Shown: in pieces, positions 33,224-43,279 of the stretch | Layout: the number at the start of each line of letters is the position of its first letter | How positions within the stretch are numbered: the stretch's first letter is position 1 | Assembly: GCA_034769895.1 (NCBI GenBank) | Contig: CM068367.1 | Span: 1,317,967,046 to 1,318,031,045 of the forward strand | DNA: 64,000 nucleotides | Origin: Magicicada septendecula | Lineage: Eukaryota; Arthropoda; Insecta; Hemiptera; Cicadidae | Reading direction: 5' to 3' | Made by a program: the position numbers and the translations under genes | The notes under the pieces: generated by a model | Seen by the model: only the letters and a program-made list of their open reading frames with translations | What the model was told of the DNA's origin: nothing | The model's database searches: none

Positions 33224-33350
33224 CACAGACACACAGACACTTTTCGAAAAATGACTTTTCTTCATGTTTTGAGGGTAGTACACTCAGAACCAGCCCTTAT
33301 CTCGAACACAATTTTTTTCGCCATGACCTTATGAAACATGGAAGAAAAAA
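32991..33350 (+). repeat. Dispersed repeat B, copy in composite 1
   Basis: Same block order as 3926-4380, with (CAGA)n expanded at 33191-33222. Confidence 0.75.
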
Positions 33351-33475
33351 AAATGTTTTCTTACTACAAATGTCTTAGGATTGTAACTATTGGCAGATCT
33401 GAGATAGTAATAACATATATGAGCTACTACTCGTCTTTGTTCCTCTTTCATTTGGGTAGTGTAAAACAAAGAACA

Positions 33476-33620
33476 TTCTTATAAAGAACTGTTTTCTTAT
33501 TTGGCTATCACCTGTATACATACCAACAAATCGATAGCAGTCAATTAAAAAAAAAAAAAAAATCTCATTCAACGCTTTTATTAAAATAAAAATTATTTCA
33601 ACAAGTTCTTTTATTCATCG
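33476..33620 (+). repeat. Direct repeat D5, copy 1
   Basis: Matches 34468-34620: GAACTGTTTT, TTATTTGGCTATCA, ACCAACAAAT, GTCAATTAAAAAAA and CAACGCTTTTATT in the same order. Confidence 0.7.
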
Positions 33621-34467
33621 ACAGTACGAGGAGTTATCGCAGTGTTCAATATTTACATACCAGATCTTCTTTTTAAAAAACAATTTAGATGTATAGTTTA
33701 GATGACGCATTGATCTAAAACATTACGTTTCACTAACAAAAGGTTTTTATAAAATCTTCCATCATATGCTACATTTCTAAGTAGCTGTGGAACATCTGAA
33801 TAAATTAGTTCACGAAGTCGCCGTGAAATAATAGTAATTTGTTGCTTATTATTTTCATCAGTTTTTGCTACTCGTCCGTTGTACTGAACAGGACAATAAT
33901 AGCACGGAGCTCAACGCTATCATTGTTTAAAACTTAGTCAATTACATCGAGAGTACCTTGTACTACATCTCAGTTAAAACAACTACACAAATTCTATCCG
34001 TCTTGTTCTACTCTTTGCACAGGTCTGTAGTAATTATTAACGGCAGTATATTGCTGTAGTACTGTTCACCAAAAATTGAAGTCTGTAACATTCACGACCA
34101 CTAGCTTGGACATTTCCAAGCTTTGACAGTATTGACAGCAATTCTGGTGTCACGTAAAATATGGGACAATCTGTATTTCTTTCATGTACTCTTCTGCGTT
34201 TAGTGTCTTATGAAGAAACGTCAGCCTAGTATCTAGACAGAACTCTCAATTCTAGATACGATGCGACATTTTACACCATATCAATAATCGACACATACAT
34301 GATTTTACCCTACATTGTCTGTCTGTGAGATGGCGTTAATTCTATTTCTTCGTGTCAGTATTATTATAGTAGACCCTACATGTGCTGTGACATTGTATTG
34401 TGTATTTATTTGCAATTTATAGAATTAATGAATTTTGTTCATTTCTGGGAAAATGGTACTCCCTACT
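33621..34467. other. No recognisable feature
   Basis: AT-rich interval between the two D5 copies. Confidence 0.4.
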
Positions 34468-34620
34468 TTCTTGTAAAGAACTGTTTTGTTATTTGGCTAT
34501 CAACTGTATGCATATGTACCAACAAATTGACAGCGGAGTCAATTAAAAAAAATAATAATAAATTTCACTCAACGCTTTTATTCAAGTAAAAATTACTTCA
34601 ACGATCCTTGTAAATTTTTC
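34468..34620 (+). repeat. Direct repeat D5, copy 2
   Basis: Second copy of 33476-33620, about 990 bp downstream. Confidence 0.7.
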
Positions 34621-34729
34621 ATTTTTAAACATTCGAAATTTATAATTTGCGTACCGGGAAGTATTCAGAAGAGTAGAAGGTACAACAATGACGTAGCTAC
34701 TACAATCCTGTGGTATATCTTCTAATTAT

Positions 34730-35012
34730 CTAATGCGATCTGTTGGCCACCTCCTTTTGGAGAATGAGACTCCATCAAGATCGTTTAATTGGCGGTTGTC
34801 ATGTTACAAGGATACATTGTGTTGTAGACTGAGGAGAGCCGATAGACTTTTCATGGACAAAAGGAATTCCGAGATCTTTTAGGACGGTCTGGTTAGAGAT
34901 ATACGACAGAACGTCCGCCAGTGCACCAAGGACTTTCGACTGGAGTCTCTGTAGAAAGTCTTTGTTGGACGATTTTGTGCATCTTCTCACCTTCACTGGG
35001 TGTGGTTTTTTC
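34730..35012 (-). pseudogene. Jockey-like non-LTR C-terminal relic
   Basis: Minus frame SNKDFLQRLQSKVLGALADV, then LSYISNQTVLKDLGIPFVHE, then after a shift THDNRQLNDL and SKRRWPT. This is the standard C-terminal layout of Jockey-clade ORF2 ('LQRxQSKxLRxxxxAPxYVxNxxxxxDLxIPxV ... HPNxLAxxLL ... KR'). A different copy and subfamily from the one at 5605. Frameshifted, no tail recognised. Confidence 0.7.
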
Positions 35013-35194
35013 ATGTTCTTTTATGCAAACACATTAGTCTACTAAAAATTAATTCTTAATAAACAGTAATAAAGATTAAAAAAATACCGATAATTAAATT
35101 CCAGTTAAGTACTCTATTCTTTATTTGGGGCTAATTATGACAAACATAATTAAAAAACATAATAATAATCATCATCATCATCATAATCATAAAA

Positions 35195-35268
35195 AGTAGC
35201 TGACTACCTGCCGACGTTTTCAGCCATCTGGCCTTTATCGAGGGTGCAGTAAAGATCACTAGTAGCGA
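35195..35268 (-). ncRNA. Degenerate hammerhead-like PLE terminal motif (zeta)
   Basis: On the minus strand a stem II GGCC-AGAT-GGCT is followed by GAAA, ACGTC and GGCAG, which can pair with the CTGC upstream. The first core half reads CGATAAA instead of CTGANGA. It adjoins ATC/ATT microsatellite at 35160-35190. Confidence 0.45.
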
Positions 35269-35794
35269 ACGATTTTCAACAAACACAAGCCACAATTATT
35301 GTATATAGTAGTACTCTACTACGTTCGAGAATGTTATACAATTTTCCTCGTAATCAGGTTTCATCATTGGAAGCTAAAGGTTACTAGTTGCGTCGTCGAA
35401 ACCAGTTTATAACTGCAAACTTATTATGTTATGTAATTTCAGTTTCCCATCGTATTTTGACATCCCTAAAGTTGGCTCATATGTTTATGTACATTTCGTA
35501 CTTAATTCGTGAATAATTATTATGTTTTCTCACTTGAAAATAATCATGAACAAGACAAGTAATTAGTAATCATTAAGTAATAAACCCCGTAATTAGTGTC
35601 ATTAAAAGATAAATTGTACTACTCTGCACCCCCCACACACGATCCAGCGTACTTTTTTAAGAGTGTTTTAATAAGCAAAATTGCAAATACAAAAGAACTA
35701 ATTCATTGTTTGTCTGCTGCATGATTCTTTCAATCATTTGTCAACCGAATGAGTTAATTCTTTAAAACCTCTAAGCGATGGACGATTTCTTATT
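35269..35794. other. No recognisable feature
   Basis: AT-rich spacer between two PLE terminal relics. Confidence 0.4.
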
Positions 35795-35990
35795 GGTAAA
35801 TCCTCTATTCCGATTGCTTCCATCGTAACATTTTCCTTGCTTGGCGTTTCGACCCCTGACATCTGGGATCGTCTCAAAAGCTATGAGTGGTGGTTGGAAA
35901 ATCCTGTTCAAAGACCTAACAACGACCAGTCAAGCGAGAAAAATATAACAATGGAAGCAGTCCGAATAGAGGATTTACCCGAATAAGTTA
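35795..35990. mobile_element. Foldback with hammerhead-like centre (epsilon)
   Basis: GGTAAATCCTCTATTCCGA, then TTGCTTCCATCG (from 35799), faces CAATGGAAGCAGTCCGAATA and GAGGATTTACC (ending near 35980). Between the arms, the minus strand has GATCCC pairing with GGGGTC, followed by GAAACGCC, a hammerhead-type stem II plus GAAA. The first core half (TTTTGAGAC) is not canonical. Confidence 0.5.
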
Positions 35991-36159
35991 ATATTTTGAA
36001 TGAATTAAACACATATAATCATTGAAATTATTTTAATGAATACATCAAATTATGAACTTTTTTCGTTTAAGGTTATTAGGAATGGTTTCATAACATGAGT
36101 TCAGACGATCTGGGTTCGTAACAGTAATGCGATAGAGGAAACAGAAGTTCCCATCGATT

Positions 36160-36350
36160 ACCTTGCGTCAGGTGATGTTGGAACGGACGTGTTGTCAGAC
36201 TGAACTATAACTCGACTGAAACCATACGGAAGGTTTTAATTAAACATAACCGAATCGTCCATCATTCAGGTATACGTTTCAGTGACAGTATTCACACAGC
36301 GATTCAACACGACTGATCGACAGTCCAAACAGTGATAACAAATAACAAGC
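36160..36350 (-). repeat. Dispersed repeat D1, copy 2
   Basis: Reverse complement of 2370-2575 with moderate divergence. Confidence 0.65.
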
Positions 36351-36374
36351 TCAACACCAGAACGAACAATATAA

Positions 36375-36868
36375 GTAATAATAGCGATAATAATAATAAT
36401 AATAATAATAATAAATTTTTTTCAACGAGGGCTGGTGGAAAAATTTGGTCAACAAATATCCAAAAGGATCCACACTTCCGTGGTCTGTAGGTTTGAGTAT
36501 TATACCCAACCCACTAAAAAACCACTTCCCTTTCTTATTCTAGGACTCTAACCTGTAGCTGTTTGACACACTACTTCCGGCTAGGCCTATTGTTTTCAGC
36601 CCTAGAGCTCACATATGACTTGTTAGCCTTCTATGTTGTATTACCCAAATATATCTTCTTCGTCCGAAGAATCTCTTCTGCGAAGCATGCCACACAGTTC
36701 CAAGCGTGCTAGGTGTCCTTTCCTTGATGTTGTCCTTCGACGATGTTGTCCGGCGAGATCTCTTGCCTAATGTCATCTTGCAACGATCTTCTACGTTGCT
36801 CCCATCTGTCGCAGACGAAGAATGTATGGCTGACATTATCCAGAGCTCCCGAGTTTTACAGGCACTCT

Positions 36869-36906
<38 letters not shown>
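36375..36906 (-). mobile_element. R1-like non-LTR 3' end between two (AAT)n tracts
   Basis: The coding end on the minus strand (36869-36650) is followed by a 3' UTR to 36414, with TTTTTTAGTGGGTTGGG in the same place as in 28135-28710. (AAT)n lies at 36375-36413 on the 3' side and at 36870-36906 on the 5' side. This is the second copy with AAT repeats at both boundaries. Confidence 0.68.
36650..36869 (-). pseudogene. R1-like reverse transcriptase C-terminus fragment
   Basis: Minus frame GALDNVSHTFFVCDRWEQRR, then RSLQDDIRQEISPDNIV, a short shifted stretch with one stop (TAG), then AWNCVACFAEEILRTKKIYL. It carries the HTxxxCxxW zinc-knuckle half and the acidic helix that ends R1-type polymerases. 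Compared with 28280-28709 it is a different subfamily. One frame disturbance. Confidence 0.7.
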
Positions 36907-36908
<2 letters not shown>

Positions 36909-37820
36909 GCAAGGAGTAACTCAAATTGACCATTAATCGCTTACAGATAAGAAAAGCAAAAACTCTTACATACTGATATAAATCAAACCTATATGATGAA
37001 AAATCATTTTAACTAGTACAGGAATGAAGATGAATAAAATAAATTTATAAATCGTAAGGTGTAACTAATATGTGAACAACTGTTAAAATATATGACAAAA
37101 TTAAGATCATAACTGACGAAACTGGAAAGGAAAGATACACACAAAAATTAAAATTAAACAAAGTGAGAAATAATTTGAACTTACTTGAAATCTCAAACTT
37201 GAATCTAAGAGGATGAGTTTAGTCATACGAGTATATTTGACGAATCTAATAGCCGAAGTGTTTAAAAAAATCTGGACCCAAAAAGTTATAAATAAATATT
37301 TCTATTAAATCTAGAAACCATAGAGATAAGTCATGTTTATTGCAATACATATTTTAAAGATCATAAAATTTTACTTTTAAATGAAATATTGAACAAAATA
37401 AATAACATAATGCAAAGCATCAGATTTAGCGGAATCGAAAAAAGAAATCAATGAAAGTGACAAAACAATAAAATCGTAGCCCTAACTATCTCTAGAGATG
37501 GTCACAATATCGCTGCTAGTGACCTAACAGAATCTACGAACTATGGACAGATACATGGGATTACTAAGATCACTAAGGTACATATTGACTAGATACAGAT
37601 CACTAGGGACCTGACATTTTTTACTGACGGTCTCGTTTCCTATAAATGTGTTCTTTACCTTTGGCTCAAGAGTCTTATTTACTTACTACTGCAGTAAATC
37701 TCGGTGCAGTAACTCGATCTACGCATGTTATCTTTGGATTCACGCCTCTTCTGTCGTAACAATACATGCCTAACCTAGAGCAGCACCAATAAAATGAAGA
37801 AAAACAGAATCGGAGATGTT
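36907..37820. other. No recognisable feature
   Basis: AT-rich. Contains CACTA/GATCACTA short repeats near 37567-37610. Confidence 0.4.
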
Positions 37821-38294
37821 AAGGGTAGGTGCATAGCGCGGAATACTAGTATAGGAGCTTCGCATAGATGATCGGACATAGCATATCGCACATGTATCAG
37901 AGGTGTGCATACCGAGGAGGAAATAATGTCTGATACATGACAATAGTAAACAGTGTCGAGTTCTGTGCATGCCGCCGTAAGCACATTTTACAGCAGATTA
38001 GAGACCGAACTGTTTACACTTTACCGGGAGTTATACATTGGTTAGAGTTACGTGTAGCTACAGTGCGGGAAATGTCCTTGAAACAACTAATCAGAGTTCA
38101 GATATATTCCATGTGCGATGTAAAAAACAAACTTGTTTGCTTTCCGAAGAGGATCAGCGATGATATTCTCTGTATGCGATATGCGATCTGCTTCGCTATG
38201 CACGGTGCCATATAAATACATGAGTTTATTTTCACACTGACTGTAATCTGTGTGAGTATTCTATGCTAGTATTCCGCGCTATGCACGTACCCTG
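37821..38294. mobile_element. MITE-like element with terminal inverted repeats
   Basis: The left end AGGGTAGGTGCATAGCGCGG continues AATACTAGTATAGGA. The right end, reversed, is CAGGGTACGTGCATAGCGCG and continues GAATACTAGCATAG. A second internal copy of the GTGCATAGCG motif lies near 38190-38204. 474 bp, no transposase. The superfamily is uncertain because no clean target-site duplication is visible. Confidence 0.65.
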
Positions 38295-38604
38295 AGAATG
38301 GAGCCGTGTTGAACCGGCTTATAGCTGAAGGTGGACTAAAGAGAGTCGTGGAACACTCTTTTGATTGAGATCTTGTAACGGCATCTTAGTTCCGTAGACA
38401 TAGATTTTGAACATCTACGAATTGTATTTTGTTATAAATTAGCTATCATTTTTTATATTTACAAAGAGGCAGGTGATTAGGAAAGAGACGTAAACATTTT
38501 TTAAAAGCATTTATATGCTTTTGTTTCTGAAATTTGTTTACATAGTTAAGTTTGAATGCAGACATTTCTGTATAAATGTTATTTTATTTATTCACGTATA
38601 TTCT
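38295..38604. other. No recognisable feature
   Basis: AT-rich spacer between the MITE and repeat D7. Confidence 0.4.
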
Positions 38605-38800
38605 TACCACATCTTGTGGATATGGGTTTAGCACACCCGATGCACACTAGCTGGATTGTCACCTTGTTTAAATTTGTCTTAGGTGGAATTCCTTTGTTTA
38701 ATCTTTCCTGCTGGTCTCTCTTGACCAACTCTTGGTCTTTTCTACCCCGATGCTATTAGCTTTTCGAGGTCTAGGGAGTCTTTCATTGTTTTCTTACTTC
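38605..38800 (+). repeat. Dispersed repeat D7, copy 1
   Basis: Inverted match to 48332-48530: CATCTTGTGGATATGGGTTT, AGCTGGATT, TCTTTCCTGCTG/TCTTTGCTGTC, GGTCTAGGGAGTCTT. Looks like the 5' part of a non-LTR element or a SINE-like repeat; class unknown. Confidence 0.65.
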
Positions 38801-39284
38801 AGTTTTACTATGTAATTCTTGTTTTATTTTCGCACTACCCGGTAAGGGCTCGGGCAGGGTTAAATGTGTCAAATGGTCAACGGTCCTAGGGGCGGGAGAG
38901 GAAGGTTTCCCAACGGAAGAACCTAGGAGGTGGGTCTCCGAATGAAGCCCAGAGCAAGACCAGAGGCTCAAAGGTAGCATTTCTACCACTGTCTAACTCT
39001 ACAGGACGCTAGTAACGCCCTTAGAGGACATTTATCGTACTCGAAAGTCACAAAGAAATGTATACAGGTTCCTTTTGGACGGGAACAGGCGATTCGCGTA
39101 GTTCCTGATAGAAAAAGAAGTATATTTAGTTTAACTCTATGATATAAAGCACTTATATACTTATCAAACAGAAATGTGAATGTTAATTACAAAGAATCAA
39201 CAATGATTTTACTTTCAGAGAAGACACTGTAATAGATAAATATTAAAATATTACCAGTGTGGAAATTAAAAGAGAACGGGAATA
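38801..39284. other. Moderately GC-rich block without recognised gene
   Basis: 38830-39025 is richer in G and C than its surroundings and follows repeat D7, so it may be part of the same element. No frame is recognisable. Confidence 0.4.
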
Positions 39285-39550
39285 GAAACTGGTACAGTAG
39301 ACTACATACATAAAAGTCGACAGAATATGGTAAGGACATGAAAGCTGACTGAGACAGGTGAATACGTATAACTTTTGGAGTCCTATGGGCAAAAGGAGAG
39401 GAAGATCTAATGTATTCTAGAAGAAACGAACAGACAAGGCTACGGAAAGACGGCATTACAAGCTGGAGGACAGTGGAGGAGGGGGAAATGATTGAGGCAA
39501 GACAAGCAACGATAGCTGGCGAAATCTTTATCCCTGATGTACCATAACTT
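39285..39550 (+). pseudogene. Non-LTR C-terminal relic
   Basis: Fragmentary text YIKVDRIW-GHES, then NTYNFWSPMGKRRGRSN, then KRRTDKATERRHYKLEDS-like decay. The 'W-GH ... GKRxRGRP' order matches the C-terminal end of non-LTR polymerases. Several stops and shifts; identification rests on short motifs. Confidence 0.45.
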
Positions 39551-40179
39551 TATCACTTTGATAGGGTTTAAGTATTACTGTGTAAAACGTCTGAAGCTTT
39601 GGTACAAATTACGTTTCGAGAGCAAACTGTGATCGTGGTCGCATACTTTGAGAGTAGCTTTCTTGTCGGATATAAAATTCAGTCACAGCACTGTAAGAAG
39701 TCACAAAGCGACGACGTACTACTTTCTAATACAGAGTAACGTATGCATTATGCAGTCGGTCGCTCACAGTGAATCACGTTCAGTGACGCCATCAATTGTC
39801 GTGTAACTGAATGTAGTAAACGTTCAACTGTCGTATTATCGTACTTCGCTAACCGTCCCCTTTCTTTGCTGCTATCATAACGACTGTGACAAAATAACCT
39901 AAATTCTACGTGTGAGTTGACAACGTGTAATTGCCAGTAAAAGATATACTACAATTTATTTTGTATGAAAGGAAGAACTTCAACCACTGAATTGGCATCC
40001 AAGGTATAATAAAGAGAAGGAATACAATGTTTATTTGCTTATATGTATAATGCTTAAAGAAAACGGTTTTAACACGCAAGCCTACAATGGTTTTCATTAT
40101 TAATGATAAGAATGATTTAAATTAGAATAAATACTTTACAGCCAATGAAAATGCCTCACCGTAGAATTGGGGGACCGTT
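39551..40179. other. No gene; possible eroded PLE terminal motif
   Basis: At 39600-39650 the minus strand has CGAAACGTAA after a CACAGTTTGCTCTC stretch, recalling the stem II plus GAAAC of PLE hammerheads, but the core cannot be completed. Confidence 0.3.
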
Positions 40180-41480
40180 TGGTACGGGTTTTCTCTTTTT
40201 TTACTTCCATGTTCCATAAGGAAATGGAAGTATGGTCATGGCGAAAAAAACCGTGTTCGAAATAACGGCAGATTCTGATTATACTACCATAAAAACATGA
40301 AAAAAGTAATTTTTCGAAAAGTGTGTGTGTGTGTGTGTGTGTCTGTCTGTCTATGTGTAGAATTGTTTCTATGGCAAATTCAAACAGAATCAAATAATTT
40401 TGTTGCATACAGTCTTAAATTGTAGAGGACTCAAGGCCTATTGATTTTGGTGAAGATCGGTTAAGGGGAAGGGGTAGTTTACCTGTAAAATTTTGCGTTT
40501 TAACAAGAGTAAAGTGCTTAATTTTGATAAATAAAGTATCCTTAAAAGAAGGTCATAAAAATCCACTGTAGAAAGGTAGATGAAATATCTATAAATGGAA
40601 AGGGTAGTTGAAGGGGAAAGGGGTAATTTTCTATAAATTAAAATGGTAGTTGATGAGGGACGAGGTAATTACTTCCATATTCCTTAAGGAAATGGAAGTA
40701 TGGTGATGGCAAAAAAAATCGTGTTCGAGATTATTGCAGATTCTGATTGTACTACACTCAAAACATGAAAAAAGTCGTTTTTCGAAAAGTGTGTGTGTGT
40801 GTGTGTGTCTGTGTGTGTGTCTGTAGATTTTTTCTATGGCAAACGATAACAGCCGCAAATTCAAACAGAATCAAATAATTTTTTGCATACAGCCCTGACT
40901 TGTAGAGTACTCACGACCTATTGTTTTTGGTGAAGATCGGTTGAGGGAAAGGGGTAGTTTACCCGCAACGGTTTTTTTTTTATCAAGGGTAATTTTTTTG
41001 TTTTGGCAAACGATAATAGCCGCAAATTCAAACAGAATCAAATAATGTTTCGCATACAGACCTGAATTATGGAGTTCTCAAGACAAATTGTTTTTGCTGA
41101 AGATCGGTTAAGGGAAAGGGGTAGTTTACCTGCAACGTTTTATGTTTTAACGAGGGTATTTTCTATGGCAAACGATAACAGCCGCAAATTCAAACAGAAT
41201 CAAATTATTTTTTGCATGCAACTCTGAATTGTAGAGTTTTCAAGACCTAATGTTTTTGGTGAAGATCGGTTAAGGGAAAGGGGTAGTTTACCTGCAACGT
41301 TTTATGTTTTAACAAGGGTAATTTTTTCTATGACGAACGATAACTGCCGCATATTCAAACAGAATCAAATAATGTTTTGCATACATCACTGAATTGTAGA
41401 GATCTCAAGGGCTTTTGATTTTGGTGAAGATAGGTAGGAAGGGGTAGTTTACCTGCAACCTTTTACGTTTTAACAACAGT
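40180..41480 (-). repeat. Dispersed repeat B copies, ending in a four-unit tandem array
   Basis: Two full B copies in minus orientation (about 40180-40635 and 40660-40990). Extra units of the inner segment follow, starting near 40838, 41005, 41167 and 41332, so the period is 162-167 bp. Each unit carries GGCAAACGATAA, CCGCAAATTCAAACAGAATC, GGTGAAGATCGGTTAAGGG and GGGTAGTTTACC. The array abuts inverted block X. Confidence 0.8.
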
Positions 41481-41709
41481 AAAGTACTTGAAAATTCATT
41501 TAAACTTTTTCAAACAATGGTAATTGTTAAAAATAAAATAATTTTGTTGCCAGGGAATAAAATTATAATTTTTTCATTTTAATGTAAATCATGTATGAGA
41601 GAAAATATATCGTTCGTGGCAGGCAAGCATATCTCAGTTCTGTAATGTTTACGTTTCTATTTTATTATTATGACTACCACAATAAAAAGGCAGGGAACAC
41701 ACGCACGCG

Positions 41710-41751
<42 letters not shown>

Positions 41752-42243
41752 TCGCGTTATTTCTGGCCTCATTCATGTTTATTTTCTTACATTTGCACGC
41801 TTTTTAAATGGAAAGTGCCGAAACCCATACCAACATAACGCGTGCAAGCCGAAAAAGTGTCCAGCGTGGATAGCGATTTGCTTCCTGTGGATCGCTGGGC
41901 AGTGTAACTGCACGTGTTTACAGAGGAACGATTCATAGACAGACTTTTCGTCTTTAGGGAATGAACCCTCTGCAAGATGCTGAGGGTCCATGAGTGACTT
42001 CGGAGCGCTCCTTCTTTTCCGCGTGTTTGTTCTGTGAAACGTACACTGTAGATTCGCAGCTTTACTCTAAGCAACGCTCAATAGGAAATGTTGAAAATTT
42101 TTGTCCACGGTGTACCCTCATACACACTAAACCTGCTCTGATGTTTTAATTACGGACATCATAATATTAAAACTTTGGAAACTTGAGCACTACTTAATGG
42201 AGATCAATCATTAACTTATACAAGCCATTAATTATATGCATAT
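41481..42243 (-). repeat. Block X, copy 2 (inverted)
   Basis: Reverse complement of 32271-32990, with the microsatellite expanded as (CG)n(CA)n at 41700-41748. The Cys-rich reading (KCRNPYQHNACKPKKC) on the plus strand is not conserved between the copies at the protein level. Confidence 0.75.
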
Positions 42244-42465
42244 TTTTACTTCCATGTTCCTTAAGGAAATGGAAGTATGGTGATGGCAAAAAAAATCGTG
42301 TTCGAGATTATTGCAGATTCTGATTGTACTACACTCAAAACATGAAAAAAAGTCGTTTTTCGAAAAGTGTGTGTGTGTGTGTGTCTGTAGATTTTTTTCT
42401 ATGGCAAACGATAACAGCCGCAAATTCAAACAGAATCAAATAATTTTTTGCATACAGCTCTGATT
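42244..42465 (-). repeat. Dispersed repeat B fragment between X and a PLE unit
   Basis: A truncated B copy that is absent at the matching place in composite 1, so it was inserted or moved here after the two composites separated. Confidence 0.65.
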
Positions 42466-42469
42466 TTTT

Positions 42470-42790
42470 ATATATATGTGTACAACGTTATCGGCAACAA
42501 AGAAGTAGTTTTTGTTAAAATTCCTTCCCAGGATATTTGGCTGTAGTCCAATGTTTTCTACAAAACCAGACGTTTCGGCAATGGCATCGACTTCCATCAT
42601 CAGTGAAAATCGAGTGCGATAACGTGAGGTGGTATACGTTAGTGACCACAGTACTGTGGTTAAGGCTGAAGCAGTAAGTAGAAAGAAGTAGTTTCTATGG
42701 TAATATTTCATTTCGAAAATGATTTTAAATATAAATCTTAGAATATGGAAGTCATGTATGGTTCTCCATACCGATATTTTTTTATAAGTT
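42470..42790 (-). mobile_element. PLE terminal unit, family beta, copy in composite 2
   Basis: Inverted counterpart of 31985-32270, with the TTTGGCTGTAGTCC block, palindrome ACCACAGTACTGTGGT (about 42646-42661) and hairpin GTATGGttctCCATAC (42756-42771). Confidence 0.75.
42555..42615 (-). ncRNA. Hammerhead motif, core intact, stem II weak
   Basis: Minus strand CTGATGA (complement 42597-42603) and GAAA (complement 42573-42576) are both intact. Stem II has two mismatches. Stem I inner TCA/TGG as in the other beta copies. Confidence 0.6.
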
Positions 42791-42869
42791 TTATATGTGT
42801 ACTATGTTATTGACAACAAAGAAGTAGTTTCTATGGAAACATTTTATTTCACTTTGACAAAATTCTATA

Positions 42870-43260
42870 TTTTTTTACTTCCATGTTCCATAAGGAAATG
42901 GAAGTATGGTCATGGCGAAGAAAATCGTGTTCGAGATAATGACAGATTCTGATTGTACTACCATCAAAACATGAAAAAAAGTCATTTTTCGAAAAGTGTC
43001 TGTGTGTCTACCTGACTGTCTGTGTGTAGAATGTTTTCTATGGCAAACGATAACAGCCGCAAATTCAAACAGAATTAAATAATTTGTTGCATACAGTCCT
43101 GAATTGTAGAGTACTCAAGGCCTATTGATTGTGGTGAAGATCGGTTAAGGGAAATGGGTAGTTTACCTGCAACGTTTTACGTTGCACAAAGGCAGTACCA
43201 AATGATTTTATATATAATCTGAGAACATGGAAGTCATGTATGGTTCTCCATACCGATTTT
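42870..43260 (-). repeat. Dispersed repeat B copy plus PLE hairpin end
   Basis: B copy in minus orientation followed by the hairpin GTATGGttctCCATAC (43238-43253), the outer end seen in beta units. Confidence 0.7.
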
Positions 43261-43279
43261 TTGTATCAGCCATCTAAGG

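Noticed and set aside
33387..33572. Poly-Phe signal-peptide-like frame
   Set aside because: Produced by an A homopolymer inside repeat D5.
41591..41938. Cys-rich, apparently secreted-looking frame
   Set aside because: The second copy of block X does not conserve it, and base differences are mostly amino-acid changing.
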